DNA from: an uncultured Collinsella sp.
Lineage (GTDB): Bacteria > Actinomycetota > Coriobacteriia > Coriobacteriales > Coriobacteriaceae
DNA: 40,637 nucleotides
Assembly (NCBI GenBank): GCA_900543515.1
Contig: UQRW01000016.1
Span: forward strand, 1-40,637
Reading direction: 5' to 3'
Position numbers and translations under genes: made by a program. Below, piece by piece: positions 1-7,699 of this stretch. Below the pieces are notes generated by a model. It searched no databases, was not told the origin of the DNA, and saw only the letters and a list, made by a program, of their open reading frames with translations. Each line of letters begins with the position of its first letter. Positions within the stretch are counted from its first letter, which is position 1.

Positions 1-19
1 TCCAAGTTAGACCATTTCA

Positions 20-110
20 AATGGTTCGATGTCTGCCCGGATGCGACACTGAAGTTAGTGTCCATCCTCGCAGTATCCGGTTCTCAAGGTGCACGCTTTG
101 CGGCTCATCC
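20..110 (-). promoter_or_regulatory. Possible rRNA-operon leader/spacer motif
   Basis: Read on the minus strand, 73-89 gives CCTTGAGAACCGGATAC, and a GACACT/AGTGTC hairpin (45-62) follows. The TTGAGAAC-x-GGATA string resembles the boxA-linked sequence found in leaders and 16S-23S spacers of many Gram-positive rRNA operons. If so, a leftward rRNA gene begins beyond base 1. This is inference; no rRNA sequence itself is visible in the window. The rest of 90-400 holds no convincing gene, only short inverted repeats (212-231; 264-270 with 297-303). Confidence 0.3.
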
Positions 111-397
111 GGTCCGACCGGGCCGCGCGGCAAGGAGATATATTGCCAGACCGGAGGGGCGCCGGGGGCGGGAATCGCGCACTCCATATTTTGTTCACAA
201 ATGAATAGAACCCTCAGTTGCTTCGCTGAGGCCGTATTCGAAGCAGCAGCTTCTGATATTGGCGATGACCAGCTGTTTTATGAGTATTGAGACATCGGTC
301 ATCTCTGGAGCGCTACTTTACTCCAAAGGCATCAGCTATTTGTTTCCCATCGGTAAAAGGCGGGTTTTGTTCGCCAAGCGTTCTTATATATAGATAG

Positions 398-489
398 ATA
401 CGGGTTCGAACCCATGAAAGGGCGACAAAAAAAGACAGCCAACCGAAGTTGACCGTCTCAACAATCTTTGGGTGGGCCGTCGGGGGTTC
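398..489 (-). repeat. Decayed copy of tRNA-Lys 3' end plus terminator
   Basis: 471-489 matches the 3' end of the real tRNA-Lys gene (598-616) at 18 of 19 bases. On the minus strand it is followed, as in the real gene, by a terminator hairpin (433-458, TTCG loop, then seven T) and by a T-arm-like palindrome (gggttcgaaccc near 401). The unit therefore looks like an imperfect direct repeat of the 531-616 segment. It could be a decayed tandem tRNA or an attachment-site-like duplication. The body of a tRNA is absent. Confidence 0.6.
426..458 (-). terminator. Rho-independent terminator after tRNA-Lys remnant
   Basis: On the minus strand an imperfect stem (AGACGGTCAAC / GTTGGCTGTCT) with a TTCG loop is followed by seven T. 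It sits directly downstream of the duplicated tRNA 3' end. Confidence 0.6.
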
Positions 490-530
490 AGCCTGCTCCG
501 CAGGCGGCCGCTGCGGCGCTCCGCGCCCCG
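490..530. repeat. Three tandem GC-rich mini-hairpins
   Basis: Three consecutive small palindromes: GCCTGC-TCC-GCAGGC, GCCG-CTG-CGGC and GGCG-CTCCG-CGCC. They fill the space between the decayed tRNA 3' end and a T-arm-like sequence at 533-548. The GCTCCGC core resembles the GCTTCGC cores of the hairpins at the tRNA-Gly locus. Confidence 0.6.
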
Positions 531-554
531 ACGGGTTCGAACCCGTGTCGCGGC

Positions 555-590
555 AACAAAAAAGCGACCAACCGGAGTCGATCGCTTTCT
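555..590 (-). terminator. tRNA-Lys terminator
   Basis: On the minus strand AAAGCGA...TCGCTTT forms the outer stem (561-567 with 582-588), followed by a run of six T. It lies 7 bases after the encoded CCA. Confidence 0.7.
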
Positions 591-596
591 TTTCTA

Positions 597-672
597 TGGT
601 GGGCCGTCAGGGGTTCGAACCCTGGACCTTGGGATTAAAAGTCCCCTGCTCTGCCAGCTGAGCTAACGGCCC
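597..672 (-). tRNA. tRNA-Lys (anticodon UUU)
   Basis: A 76-nt cloverleaf on the minus strand with acceptor GGGCCGT/ACGGCCC, D-arm, anticodon loop CTTTTAA (anticodon TTT) and T-loop TTCGAAC. The 3' CCA is encoded at 597-599. The outer pair of the anticodon stem is G-A rather than Watson-Crick. Confidence 0.95.
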
Positions 673-681
673 GCGGGTGGC

Positions 682-710
682 ATTGTACCACGGTCTGGGA
701 CTATTCCCAA
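682..710 (-). promoter_or_regulatory. Promoter of tRNA-Lys
   Basis: On the minus strand, -35 TTGGGA (705-710) and -10 TACAAT (682-687) are separated by 17 bp. The -35 overlaps the last codons of the upstream aminopeptidase gene, so the tRNA probably has its own start inside the end of that gene. Confidence 0.55.
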
Positions 711-1981
711 CTCCATTGGCCGTTCTGGAAAATCACAACTTCACGTCCATCAGGCGTAATGCCCGTAATATCGATGTCGTCCGTGCCGATCATAAAATCG
801 ACGTGCGTGCTCGAGACGTTAACACCATGCTCCAGGAGCTCCTCCTTGGACATGTCGTACCCACCCTCGATGCATTCGGGGAAACCGACACCTAGCGCGA
901 GATGGCAGCTAGCGTTCTCGTCATAGAGCGTATCGTAGAACAGAACACCACTTTCGCGGATCGGCGTGTTCTTGGAAATGAGCGCGACTTCTCCCAGGTG
1001 AGCAGCGCCCTCGTCCGTATCGATGATACTTGCAAGCGTTGCCTTGCCCACGCGGGCGTCGTAGTCCACCACGCGGCCGCCCTCGAACTTAATCCAAAAA
1101 TCGTCGACCTTATTGCCGTGGTGGATGAGCGGCATGGCCGAGTACACGATACCGTCGGCGCGCATGCGATCGGGCGAAGTGAAGACTTCCTCGGTGGGAA
1201 TGTTGGGGAAGAAGGGGTGCCCATCGGGCGTCTTGCCCTTGCCGCCGGCCCACTCGTGACCCTTCGTCATGCCAATCATCAGATCGGTTCCATTTGCCGC
1301 GGTGTAATGCAGGCAGTCGAAACGATTGTCGTTCAGGAAACGCAGGTTCTTTTCGAATGCGGCGTCATGGAGCTCCCAGTCGCTCTCTGGGTCCTGGCCA
1401 TCGGCGCGAGCGGTGTGCAGAATCGCATTCCACAGCTTATAGATTGCAACCTCGTCGGCGTCTCCCGGGAACACCTCGCGCGCCCAAGCCACGACCGGAG
1501 CGCCGGCGATGCACCACGGATTGATGTTGTAATCCAGTCCACGGCGGAAAACTTTGCACTGCGTGTTCTTTGCCTTAGAAGCTGCAGCGGGCTTAGCGGG
1601 ATCGATGCCCTTAAGGGCGGCGGGGTCCGCACCCTCGATAAAGATAAAGCAGGCACCGTCCTGGGCCAGGGAATCCAGCTGCAGGCGCTTCCACTCGGGC
1701 GTCTGCTCAAAATAGCTTTTCTCGACATGCTCGTACGTGAGCCTCGTCACGGCATCATCGGCCCAGATGACCGTCACGTGGCCGGCGCCGGCAGCATAGG
1801 CCTCCGCGACCACCACGCGCGCAAACGGCGCGCACTCGACCGGAGACTGAACGACGACCTCCTGGCCGGGCTTGACGTTTACGCCCTTGCGGACGACCAG
1901 GCGCGCGTAGTTTTTAATCTTGGGCTCCAGGGCCTTCATGCCCTCCAGAGCCTCTTCGACCGTCAGGGCAGCTCGAATCAT
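701..1981 (-). CDS. M29-family metallo-aminopeptidase
   Basis: Predicted 426-residue cytosolic aminopeptidase of the M29 (AmpS / aminopeptidase T) family, which removes N-terminal residues from peptides using a two-metal centre. Recognisable family features are the FPNIPTEEVFTSPD segment, whose acidic residues are expected metal ligands, followed by GEVALI, the CHLALG segment and the C-terminal STHVDFMIG segment. Length is normal for the family. The second ATG (1979-1981) is preferred over the one at 1993 because GGAG lies 6 bases before it and overlaps the first ATG. The gene stands alone between a terminator and tRNA-Lys; its last codons contain the tRNA promoter. Substrate range cannot be read from sequence. 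Confidence 0.88.
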   Translation of the reverse strand: MIRAALTVEEALEGMKALEPKIKNYARLVVRKGVNVKPGQEVVVQSPVECAPFARVVVAEAYAAGAGHVTVIWADDAVTRLTYEHVEKSYFEQTPEWKRLQLDSLAQDGACFIFIEGADPAALKGIDPAKPAAASKAKNTQCKVFRRGLDYNINPWCIAGAPVVAWAREVFPGDADEVAIYKLWNAILHTARADGQDPESDWELHDAAFEKNLRFLNDNRFDCLHYTAANGTDLMIGMTKGHEWAGGKGKTPDGHPFFPNIPTEEVFTSPDRMRADGIVYSAMPLIHHGNKVDDFWIKFEGGRVVDYDARVGKATLASIIDTDEGAAHLGEVALISKNTPIRESGVLFYDTLYDENASCHLALGVGFPECIEGGYDMSKEELLEHGVNVSSTHVDFMIGTDDIDITGITPDGREVVIFQNGQWSWE

Positions 1982-2008
1982 GTGCCACTCCATCTATCTA
2001 TAGAACAG

Positions 2009-2042
2009 TAAAAAGGCGCGCCGCAAAAACGACGCGCCTTAT
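2009..2042 (-). terminator. Terminator of the purC/DUF3043 pair
   Basis: On the minus strand AAGGCGCG...CGCGCCTT (2013-2020 with 2033-2040) is followed by TTTTT. It ends the leftward transcript from purC and the next gene. Confidence 0.75.
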
Positions 2043-2070
2043 ATCTTAGCGATAAGTATGTATGCAAACG

Positions 2071-2646
2071 CTACTTCTTCTTGGAGTCCTTCTTGTCCTC
2101 CTCGGCAGCTGCGCGCTCGATAAGAGCGTTGAGCTTGTTCTCGGACATGCCCTCGGCCTGCGCGCGGTACATGTTGCGCAAGGGACGAATACGAGCGAAG
2201 TCGTAGATAAAGTCACCTAGGATGATGACATAGGACAAAACGATGCCGACCATCTGGACAGGGCTGGACACCATGCCAGCGGGAGCGAAGTACAGCGAGG
2301 CCCAAATTGCCACGACGAGCACCATGCCAATGGCGAGCACAATCCACCAGATGCGACGGCGCTTGGTGTAGTCCTCGTCCTGCTTGAGGAGGATATTCGA
2401 CACCGTATAGATGCGGTCCTCCTTGGCGCGCTGCTTAGCCTTGCGGGCGCGCTTCTCCTCTTTAGAGAGGCCCTCGAGGTTCTCGCCCTTCTCGAGCTCT
2501 TTGCGGCGTGCCTTAGACGAAGCCGGCACGACGCGAACGGAGCTCGCTGCTTGGCGGGCGGGCTTAGCAGATGCGGCAGACTTGCGCGCAACCCCGGTAA
2601 CTTCGTGGGATTGCGTGCGCTTGTTCGTGGCGCTACGGGTACTCAC
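2071..2646 (-). CDS. DUF3043-like two-TM membrane protein
   Basis: 191 residues of uncertain function. The N-terminal ~85 residues are highly charged (Lys/Arg/Ala-rich, with a KEEKRARKAKQRAKED stretch likely helical). Two hydrophobic segments follow (about residues 100-118 and 128-148), then a basic and acidic helical tail. Layout and the RPLRNMYRA segment resemble the actinobacterial DUF3043 family, but I assign that only tentatively. It starts with GTG immediately after the purC stop codon (TAAGTG), with AAGGAG nine bases upstream inside purC, so translation is probably coupled to purC. Confidence 0.7.
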   Translation of the reverse strand: MSTRSATNKRTQSHEVTGVARKSAASAKPARQAASSVRVVPASSKARRKELEKGENLEGLSKEEKRARKAKQRAKEDRIYTVSNILLKQDEDYTKRRRIWWIVLAIGMVLVVAIWASLYFAPAGMVSSPVQMVGIVLSYVIILGDFIYDFARIRPLRNMYRAQAEGMSENKLNALIERAAAEEDKKDSKKK

Positions 2647-3534
2647 TTATGCGTTCTCCTTCATGCTTGTGAACTGGGAGCCCGTGATGATCTGGAAGGC
2701 CTCGCGATAGCGCTCGGACGTGCCATCGATGACCTCGGCGGGCAGGTGCGGGGTCTCCCCCGTCATATCCCAGTTGGCCTTGAGCCAATTGCGGACGAAT
2801 TGCTTGTCGTAGCTAGGCTGGATCTTGCCCTCCTCGTAGCTGGCAGCAGGCCAGAAACGGCTGGAGTCGGGCGTGAGGCACTCGTCGATCAGCGTGACCT
2901 TGCCATCGATGACACCAAACTCGAACTTGGTGTCGGCAATGATGATGCCACGGGTCGCGGCGTACTCGGCAGCGGCCTTGTAGATCTTGAGGGAAAGGTC
3001 ACGAATCTGCGTGGCGATGTCCTCGCCCACGATCTCGCAGCAACGCTCGAACGAGATGTTCTCGTCGTGGTCACCGATCTCGGCCTTCGTGGACGGCGTG
3101 AACAACGGCTCGGGAAGCTTGGAAGCCTCGGTCAGGCCCTCAGGCAGCTGGATGCCGCAGACGGTGCCGTTCTCGTCGTAGGTCTTCTTGCCCGAACCGG
3201 TCAGATAGCCGCGGACGATGCACTCGATAGGAATCGTCTGGGCCTTCTTAACCAGCATGGCGCGGCCAGCGAGGTAGTCACGATACTCAGCAAACTCCTC
3301 GGGGAAATCCGCCGGGTCGATGGAAACGAGATGGTTGGGAACGATGTCGGCAAACTTATCGAACCAGAATGCCGAGATGCGATTGAGCACCTCTCCCTTA
3401 AACGGAATCTCGTCGGGAAGAATGAAGTCGAACGCAGAAATGCGGTCGGTGGCGACCATCAGCAGGTTTTCACCGGCATCGTAAATATCACGAACCTTGC
3501 CACGGGAATCCGGACGACGCTCCATCGTTGTCAC
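2647..3534 (-). CDS. SAICAR synthetase (PurC)
   Basis: Phosphoribosylaminoimidazole-succinocarboxamide synthase, the purine-pathway enzyme that joins CAIR to aspartate using ATP. N-terminal GKVRDIYDAG (nucleotide-binding), TDRISAFD, then SIECIVRGYLTGSG-type signature (here PIECIVRGYLTGSG) and IADTKFEFG with DECLTPDSSRFW near the C-terminus are all diagnostic. 295 residues from the GTG at 3532-3534, chosen because AGGAG lies eight bases before it; a GTG at 3543 overlaps the ribosome-binding site. purB, a later step of the same pathway, lies 4.2 kb away on the same strand. Confidence 0.95.
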   Translation of the reverse strand: MTTMERRPDSRGKVRDIYDAGENLLMVATDRISAFDFILPDEIPFKGEVLNRISAFWFDKFADIVPNHLVSIDPADFPEEFAEYRDYLAGRAMLVKKAQTIPIECIVRGYLTGSGKKTYDENGTVCGIQLPEGLTEASKLPEPLFTPSTKAEIGDHDENISFERCCEIVGEDIATQIRDLSLKIYKAAAEYAATRGIIIADTKFEFGVIDGKVTLIDECLTPDSSRFWPAASYEEGKIQPSYDKQFVRNWLKANWDMTGETPHLPAEVIDGTSERYREAFQIITGSQFTSMKENA

Positions 3535-3565
3535 GTGAGTCACTCCTTACCTAAATACGACAGAA

Positions 3566-3592
3566 ATGCGGGTTCTTTCCCGCATGTTTTCG
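3566..3592 (-). terminator. Hairpin downstream of the histidine kinase
   Basis: ATGCGGG (3566-3572) pairs with CCCGCAT (3579-3585). The minus-strand T tract is short (TTTCTG) and the plus side has TTTT, so it may be a weak or bidirectional terminator between the two-component system and purC. Confidence 0.45.
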
Positions 3593-3643
3593 CAAACTCG
3601 GAGCGGCAGGGACGCGGCCCCTCCTTCACCGAATAGCGAAAAG

Positions 3644-5209
3644 CTAGTGCTCCATTGTAGTAGATGCCGCGTCCGCCGTGTGCTCGCGGGGCAGATGAAT
3701 TGTAAAAGTCGTACCCTTTCCAAGCTCCGACTCCACGGATATGTAGCCATGGTGACGCTCGACGATCTGCTTGGTCACGGCGAGGCCGACGCCCAGGCCG
3801 CCAGCTTCGCGGGCGCGGCTGGCATCGGCGCGCCAAAACCGCCCGAAAATGCGCGACAGATCGTCCTTGGCAATACCGATGCCGGTATCAGAAACGGCAA
3901 TGCTGACGTGCCTGCGGTCACTGAGCACCGACACCACGACCCAACCGCCCTCGGGGGTGTAGCGCATGGCGTTGCTCATGAGGTTGATAACACATTGCGT
4001 GATCATGTCGGGATCGGCCTCGACGACATCGTCGTGCCCTTGGGTTTCATCTGCAAAGCGAAGACGAAGGTCACGGTCGGCAAACAGACGCTCCTGGCCG
4101 TTCACAATCGATCGCACGAACGGAACCATGTCCACCGGTTCTAGATTGAGCGGAGCCGTGCTGTTTTCCATACGCGATAGGTCGAGCATCTGCTGCACCA
4201 GACGAGCCAGGCGACGCGTCTCGGAAGCAACGGTCTCCAAATGCTCATCGTCGGTGGGATACACGCCATCCTGCATGGCCTCGACCGTTGCGAGCATGGC
4301 CATAAGCGGCGTGCGAAGCTCGTGTGCAACGTCTGAGGTCAGGCGCTTCTCGTGTTTCATATCCTTCTCGAGCGAAGTGGCCATCTCATCGAAGGTCTCA
4401 CCCAGCTGATCGATCTCGTCATCACCGCGCAGTCCCGTGCGAGCCGACAGGTCGCCGTCACGGATTTGCTTTGCGGTACTGGTGATGCGATGAATCGGCT
4501 TGGTGAGCATGCGCGACACGAGCGATCCGATAACGACCGAAATGCAGATTGCAACAACCGCGGCGAGGGCCATGGCGTTAAAGGTCTTCTCCCTAAACGC
4601 AGAGTCCGCCTTGGTGAGCAGAGCGTCGGAGCCGATGGCCCACAGCTTTACCTGTCCGACATGCTCGCCGGAAGACGTTACAATCTCGACGTTAGCAACG
4701 CTATCGGAGTCGGTTGGAGCAGACGAGACCGGGCTATGCGATGCCCTCTTGCCGCTCGTGTCGTCGGTCGTAGCCTGGTTTTCGCGTACATCGGCGGTGG
4801 CGCTTGCCGAGGGCCAGGAATCGTCATAAACGATCACGCCCTTTTTATTGACGACCTGCATACCCAGATCGTCGGAAACCAAACTAGACGTTGCGACCGT
4901 GCGCAGTTCTCCCGCGGTCCAAGAGCCGTTTTCCTCATATGAGGTTGCCAACTTCTCGGCAGCGGAATTTGCGATTTCGACGATATTGGAGCGTGTGTAA
5001 TCCGAAAAGACCGTGCCCCACACAACAGAGACAACGCCCACCAGCACCAATACCGTCATGAGCGATGTCAGAGCAAAAGCAAGTGCCATGCGCGAGGGAT
5101 AGCTCATCGTTGGCCGTGAATCGGAACGAGGCGTGTTCCAACTAGCCTTGGAACCCGCCTCGCTCTCCTGCTTGTGCTTTTGTCCGATTTCAAAGCGCGC
5201 AGGTGTCAT
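3644..5209 (-). CDS. Membrane sensor histidine kinase
   Basis: 521-residue kinase that should autophosphorylate and pass phosphate to the response regulator encoded just upstream. Order: cytoplasmic N-terminus, TM1 (about 41-66), extracytoplasmic sensor region (67-208) with a Ser/Thr/Asp-rich stretch, TM2 (about 211-232), HAMP (233-285), HisKA with DVAHELRTPL (phosphoacceptor His296), and HATPase with N-box Asn413, DTGIG (441-445) and GGLGVGLA (470-477). All catalytic motifs are intact. The start is ATG, 11 bp after the regulator stop, with a weak AGGGA. The signal sensed is unknown. A later ATG (residue 35) would still keep TM1. Confidence 0.92.
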   Translation of the reverse strand: MTPARFEIGQKHKQESEAGSKASWNTPRSDSRPTMSYPSRMALAFALTSLMTVLVLVGVVSVVWGTVFSDYTRSNIVEIANSAAEKLATSYEENGSWTAGELRTVATSSLVSDDLGMQVVNKKGVIVYDDSWPSASATADVRENQATTDDTSGKRASHSPVSSAPTDSDSVANVEIVTSSGEHVGQVKLWAIGSDALLTKADSAFREKTFNAMALAAVVAICISVVIGSLVSRMLTKPIHRITSTAKQIRDGDLSARTGLRGDDEIDQLGETFDEMATSLEKDMKHEKRLTSDVAHELRTPLMAMLATVEAMQDGVYPTDDEHLETVASETRRLARLVQQMLDLSRMENSTAPLNLEPVDMVPFVRSIVNGQERLFADRDLRLRFADETQGHDDVVEADPDMITQCVINLMSNAMRYTPEGGWVVVSVLSDRRHVSIAVSDTGIGIAKDDLSRIFGRFWRADASRAREAGGLGVGLAVTKQIVERHHGYISVESELGKGTTFTIHLPREHTADAASTTMEH

Positions 5210-5220
5210 ATGTGATTTCC

Positions 5221-5943
5221 CTATTTCTCGTCCGACTTATCGGTCTTGGCCGGAGCCTCGAAGCGATAGCCGACACCATGGACGGTGTAGAGCCACTTGG
5301 GCTTCTTGGGATCATCGCCCAGCTTGGCGCGAAGATTCTTCACGTGGCTATCGATGGTGCGCTCATAGCCCTCAAAGTCATACCCGAGCACTTTCTCGAC
5401 CAGCTCCATGCGGTTATACACACGGCCGGGATGGCGGGCAAGCGTGGTGAGCAGCTTGAACTCGGAAGCCGTCAGATCGACTTCCTTGCCCTCGACCAAG
5501 ATCTTGTGGCCCGAGATATCGATGACCAGATCGCCGAAGTCGAGCACCTCGACGGCGGGCTCGTCGGCCTGATGGGCACGGCGGAACAGAGCGCGAACGC
5601 GGGCGACGAGCTCGCGCGGCGAGAACGGCTTAATCAGATAGTCGTCGGCGCCGAGCTCAAGACCGATAATACGGTCCTCGATCTCGCCCTTAGCCGTCAG
5701 CATGATGATGGGGACATCCGAGGTATCGCGAATGGTGCGGCAAACGCGCTCGCCGGGAATCTTGGGGAGCATAAGGTCGAGCACGACCAGGTCGAACTGA
5801 TGCTTCTCGAACTCCTCGATCGCGGACTGGCCGTCGCCGACGCCCACAACCCAGTAGCCTTCGCGCTCGAGATAGGCAGCGACGGCGTCACGGATTGCCT
5901 TCTCATCCTCGACCAGCAGAATCTTTTTTGCATCTGAAGCCAT
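5221..5943 (-). CDS. OmpR-family response regulator
   Basis: 240 residues. Receiver domain with the acidic pair in LLVEDE, phosphoacceptor Asp56 (VVLDLMLP), Thr/Lys switch residues in MLTAKGE and KPFSPRELVARV. A C-terminal winged-helix DNA-binding domain (about 140-228) carries the family-typical ELVEKVLGYDF, RTIDSHVKNLRAKLG and YTVHGVGYRF. The ATG at 5941-5943 is chosen because a G-run (AGGGGGG) lies about eight bases upstream; the reading frame extends further only via a TTG. First gene of a two-gene operon with the sensor kinase. Targets are not identifiable here. Confidence 0.93.
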   Translation of the reverse strand: MASDAKKILLVEDEKAIRDAVAAYLEREGYWVVGVGDGQSAIEEFEKHQFDLVVLDLMLPKIPGERVCRTIRDTSDVPIIMLTAKGEIEDRIIGLELGADDYLIKPFSPRELVARVRALFRRAHQADEPAVEVLDFGDLVIDISGHKILVEGKEVDLTASEFKLLTTLARHPGRVYNRMELVEKVLGYDFEGYERTIDSHVKNLRAKLGDDPKKPKWLYTVHGVGYRFEAPAKTDKSDEK

Positions 5944-5999
5944 AACACGGCCCCCCTGTCTCAATTAGCTAAGAACAAGCCCATTTTAACGCACCTGAG

Positions 6000-6036
6000 C
6001 CCGCCGGATGCCGCTATGACGCGGCAGCTCGGCGGG
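6000..6036 (-). terminator. Strong stem-loop after the lipoprotein gene
   Basis: A long GC-rich imperfect stem (6000-6014 with 6021-6036) lies downstream of the lipoprotein gene at 6097-7308. No clear T tract follows, so it could be a Rho-independent-like terminator, an RNA 3' stabiliser or a repeat element. Confidence 0.4.
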
Positions 6037-6096
6037 CGGTACTCACAATTACAACGCGCTTATTCCCCTGTTGGCGCCTTTTTAACCCCTCTAAGC

Positions 6097-7308
6097 TTAA
6101 AGAGAGAATAGGCGTGCAGTGACCGTCTCTGGTATACCCTGGCTGTTGCGCACCGTGGCGTACGTAAGGAATGAGTCCGATTTTCCCGCCGTAGCTGGAT
6201 AATCGCCATACTCCAAAGCGCGGTCGGGCGACAGCAGTGAGCCATAGGTCTTGGCAGAGGTGTCGATCAGGAAATGCGACGCCTGTACCTTAACAAGGTA
6301 TTTATTCTTCTTGCCAGCCGCACATGCGAGCGGCTCGCGTGACAGAAAGAGGTACGGCCCTCCCTCATTACCGATATACGTGCCCATGTTGCCCAGGCTG
6401 CCCACACCGCTATAGGTCGCCTCGATAGAAAACACGAAGGTATCGCCCATATATACGGCCTCGAAAGGCGAGACTGACGAGGGAAGGACTAGCTGGGCAC
6501 GTTTGGTGTTGTTGCCGTCGGTCAAATCGATTGCCGTTATGCCGTAGTAGACGCCCTCGTCGTTGCGGACACGCGGCGAGATGGTCAAAATGCCGTCGCT
6601 CGCGCGCGGGGCCGATGCAAAGCGACCCGTCGATTTCCAAATTATCTCGGCCTTGGATTCATCAAGCGAGCGACGATAGCAAAACGAATCGCTACTCGTT
6701 TTATTGCCACCTGCCGAGGGCATTTTATACCAGATGACTGATGACCCGAACGCCGTAAACAGCGGCGGATCGTAGTCCTTGCCACCTCGATCGAGCTCAA
6801 CCACGTCGCCAGAGAGCGAAGCGCCCGACAGATTTTGAGCGTAGAGCTTCCACGATGAATTGGCAAAGTTCATCTCAACCCACGCGAATACGCCGTCGCC
6901 GGCACGGACATCGTAGAATGCATATCCCGTGCCCTCGATAGGATCCTCGATTAATGTGGTAAGCGAGCCATCGCCCAGGTTGAGCACACCGAGTGTGTTG
7001 GCGTGCAGTGCCGATGCGGGCGCCATCATTGCCGCGGCGTAATCGCCGTCGCAGTAGTACAGCAGCGTACCCAGAGGCAGCGTCCACGACGCCGCCGGCT
7101 CAAGATCGATGTCGACTGCCTCGTACTCATCCGTAATCGAGATGATTTTGGAATCATCCTTGATAACCTGCGGCTCGCCGGCGGCATCATCGCTGGTACC
7201 CGTTTTTTTCGAGCATCCGGCAAGCACCGTGGCAGCGCCCGCAGCAACCCCACCGAGCACAAAGCCGCGACGCGATATTCCGTTCTTGATGTGATCGGCG
7301 ATACCCAT
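6097..7308 (-). CDS. Tat-exported lipoprotein of unknown function
   Basis: 403 residues. The N-terminus has a twin-arginine motif (SRRGFVLGG, Arg13-Arg14), a hydrophobic stretch and a lipobox LAGC (Cys32), so the protein is probably exported folded and anchored by lipid to the outside of the membrane. The rest is rich in short beta-like segments with repeated aromatic-Asp patterns, which would fit a beta-propeller, but no family is recognised. Its ATG overlaps the stop of the upstream TSCPD gene (TAATG), so the two are translationally coupled. The protein has no recognisable enzymatic motif. Confidence 0.8.
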   Translation of the reverse strand: MGIADHIKNGISRRGFVLGGVAAGAATVLAGCSKKTGTSDDAAGEPQVIKDDSKIISITDEYEAVDIDLEPAASWTLPLGTLLYYCDGDYAAAMMAPASALHANTLGVLNLGDGSLTTLIEDPIEGTGYAFYDVRAGDGVFAWVEMNFANSSWKLYAQNLSGASLSGDVVELDRGGKDYDPPLFTAFGSSVIWYKMPSAGGNKTSSDSFCYRRSLDESKAEIIWKSTGRFASAPRASDGILTISPRVRNDEGVYYGITAIDLTDGNNTKRAQLVLPSSVSPFEAVYMGDTFVFSIEATYSGVGSLGNMGTYIGNEGGPYLFLSREPLACAAGKKNKYLVKVQASHFLIDTSAKTYGSLLSPDRALEYGDYPATAGKSDSFLTYATVRNSQGIPETVTARLFSL

Positions 7309-7571
7309 TAGGCGATCTCGGCGCGAGCGGCCTCGATAGCGCGTGTAAGCTGGTCGGCGCAGGAGGTCTTTTTCATACCGCAGGTATTACCGGCGAGAAC
7401 CTCGATTACGCGATCGGCAGGAGCGCCCTCGACCAGCTTGGAGATAGCCTTGAGATTGCCGTCGCAGCCGCCGGTAAATTCAACGCCCATCACCTTGTTG
7501 CCGTCATCGGAAAGGTCAAGGTGAATATTGCGAGCACACACGCCCTGAGGCTTGTAATCAAACGAAATCAT
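7308..7571 (-). CDS. TSCPD-domain protein (TIGR03905-like, four Cys)
   Basis: 87 residues. Four cysteines (Cys12, Cys36, Cys64, Cys71) in the pattern of the small TIGR03905 family, with the TSCAD variant of the TSCPD motif at residues 69-73. The same domain occurs at the C-terminus of some vitamin-B12-dependent ribonucleotide reductases; metal binding is plausible, but the function is not established. ATG start with AGAGGGG seven or so bases upstream. It overlaps the start of the Tat lipoprotein gene, so both come from one transcript. Confidence 0.85.
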   Translation of the reverse strand: MISFDYKPQGVCARNIHLDLSDDGNKVMGVEFTGGCDGNLKAISKLVEGAPADRVIEVLAGNTCGMKKTSCADQLTRAIEAARAEIA

Positions 7572-7635
7572 GCGATCCCCTCTCAGAATGTTATTCGAGA
7601 CGACTATTATCCCCGTCTTTCCCTAAATGCAACGA

Positions 7636-7673
7636 GGCGCTTTGCCGGCAACACACATTACCAGCAAAGCGCC
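7636..7673 (-). terminator. Stem-loop downstream of purB
   Basis: GGCGCTTTGC (7636-7645) pairs with GCAAAGCGCC (7664-7673) around a 12-18 base loop. The T tract is poor on both strands. It is likely the 3' end of the purB transcript. Confidence 0.5.
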
Positions 7674-7699
7674 CTAAAAAGCTAACGTTATGCCCGAAC

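Noticed and set aside
21..290. 89-codon plus-strand frame at the left edge
   Set aside because: No ribosome-binding site, no recognisable domain, and it overlaps inverted repeats and the putative rRNA leader motif on the other strand.
398..548. T-arm-like gggttcgaaccc sequences as additional tRNA genes
   Set aside because: No acceptor, D-arm or anticodon arm can be built around them; they are isolated palindromes near a tRNA 3'-end copy.
902..2011. 369-codon plus-strand frame opposite the M29 aminopeptidase
   Set aside because: The minus-strand protein has clear family motifs; the plus frame has none and no initiation signal.
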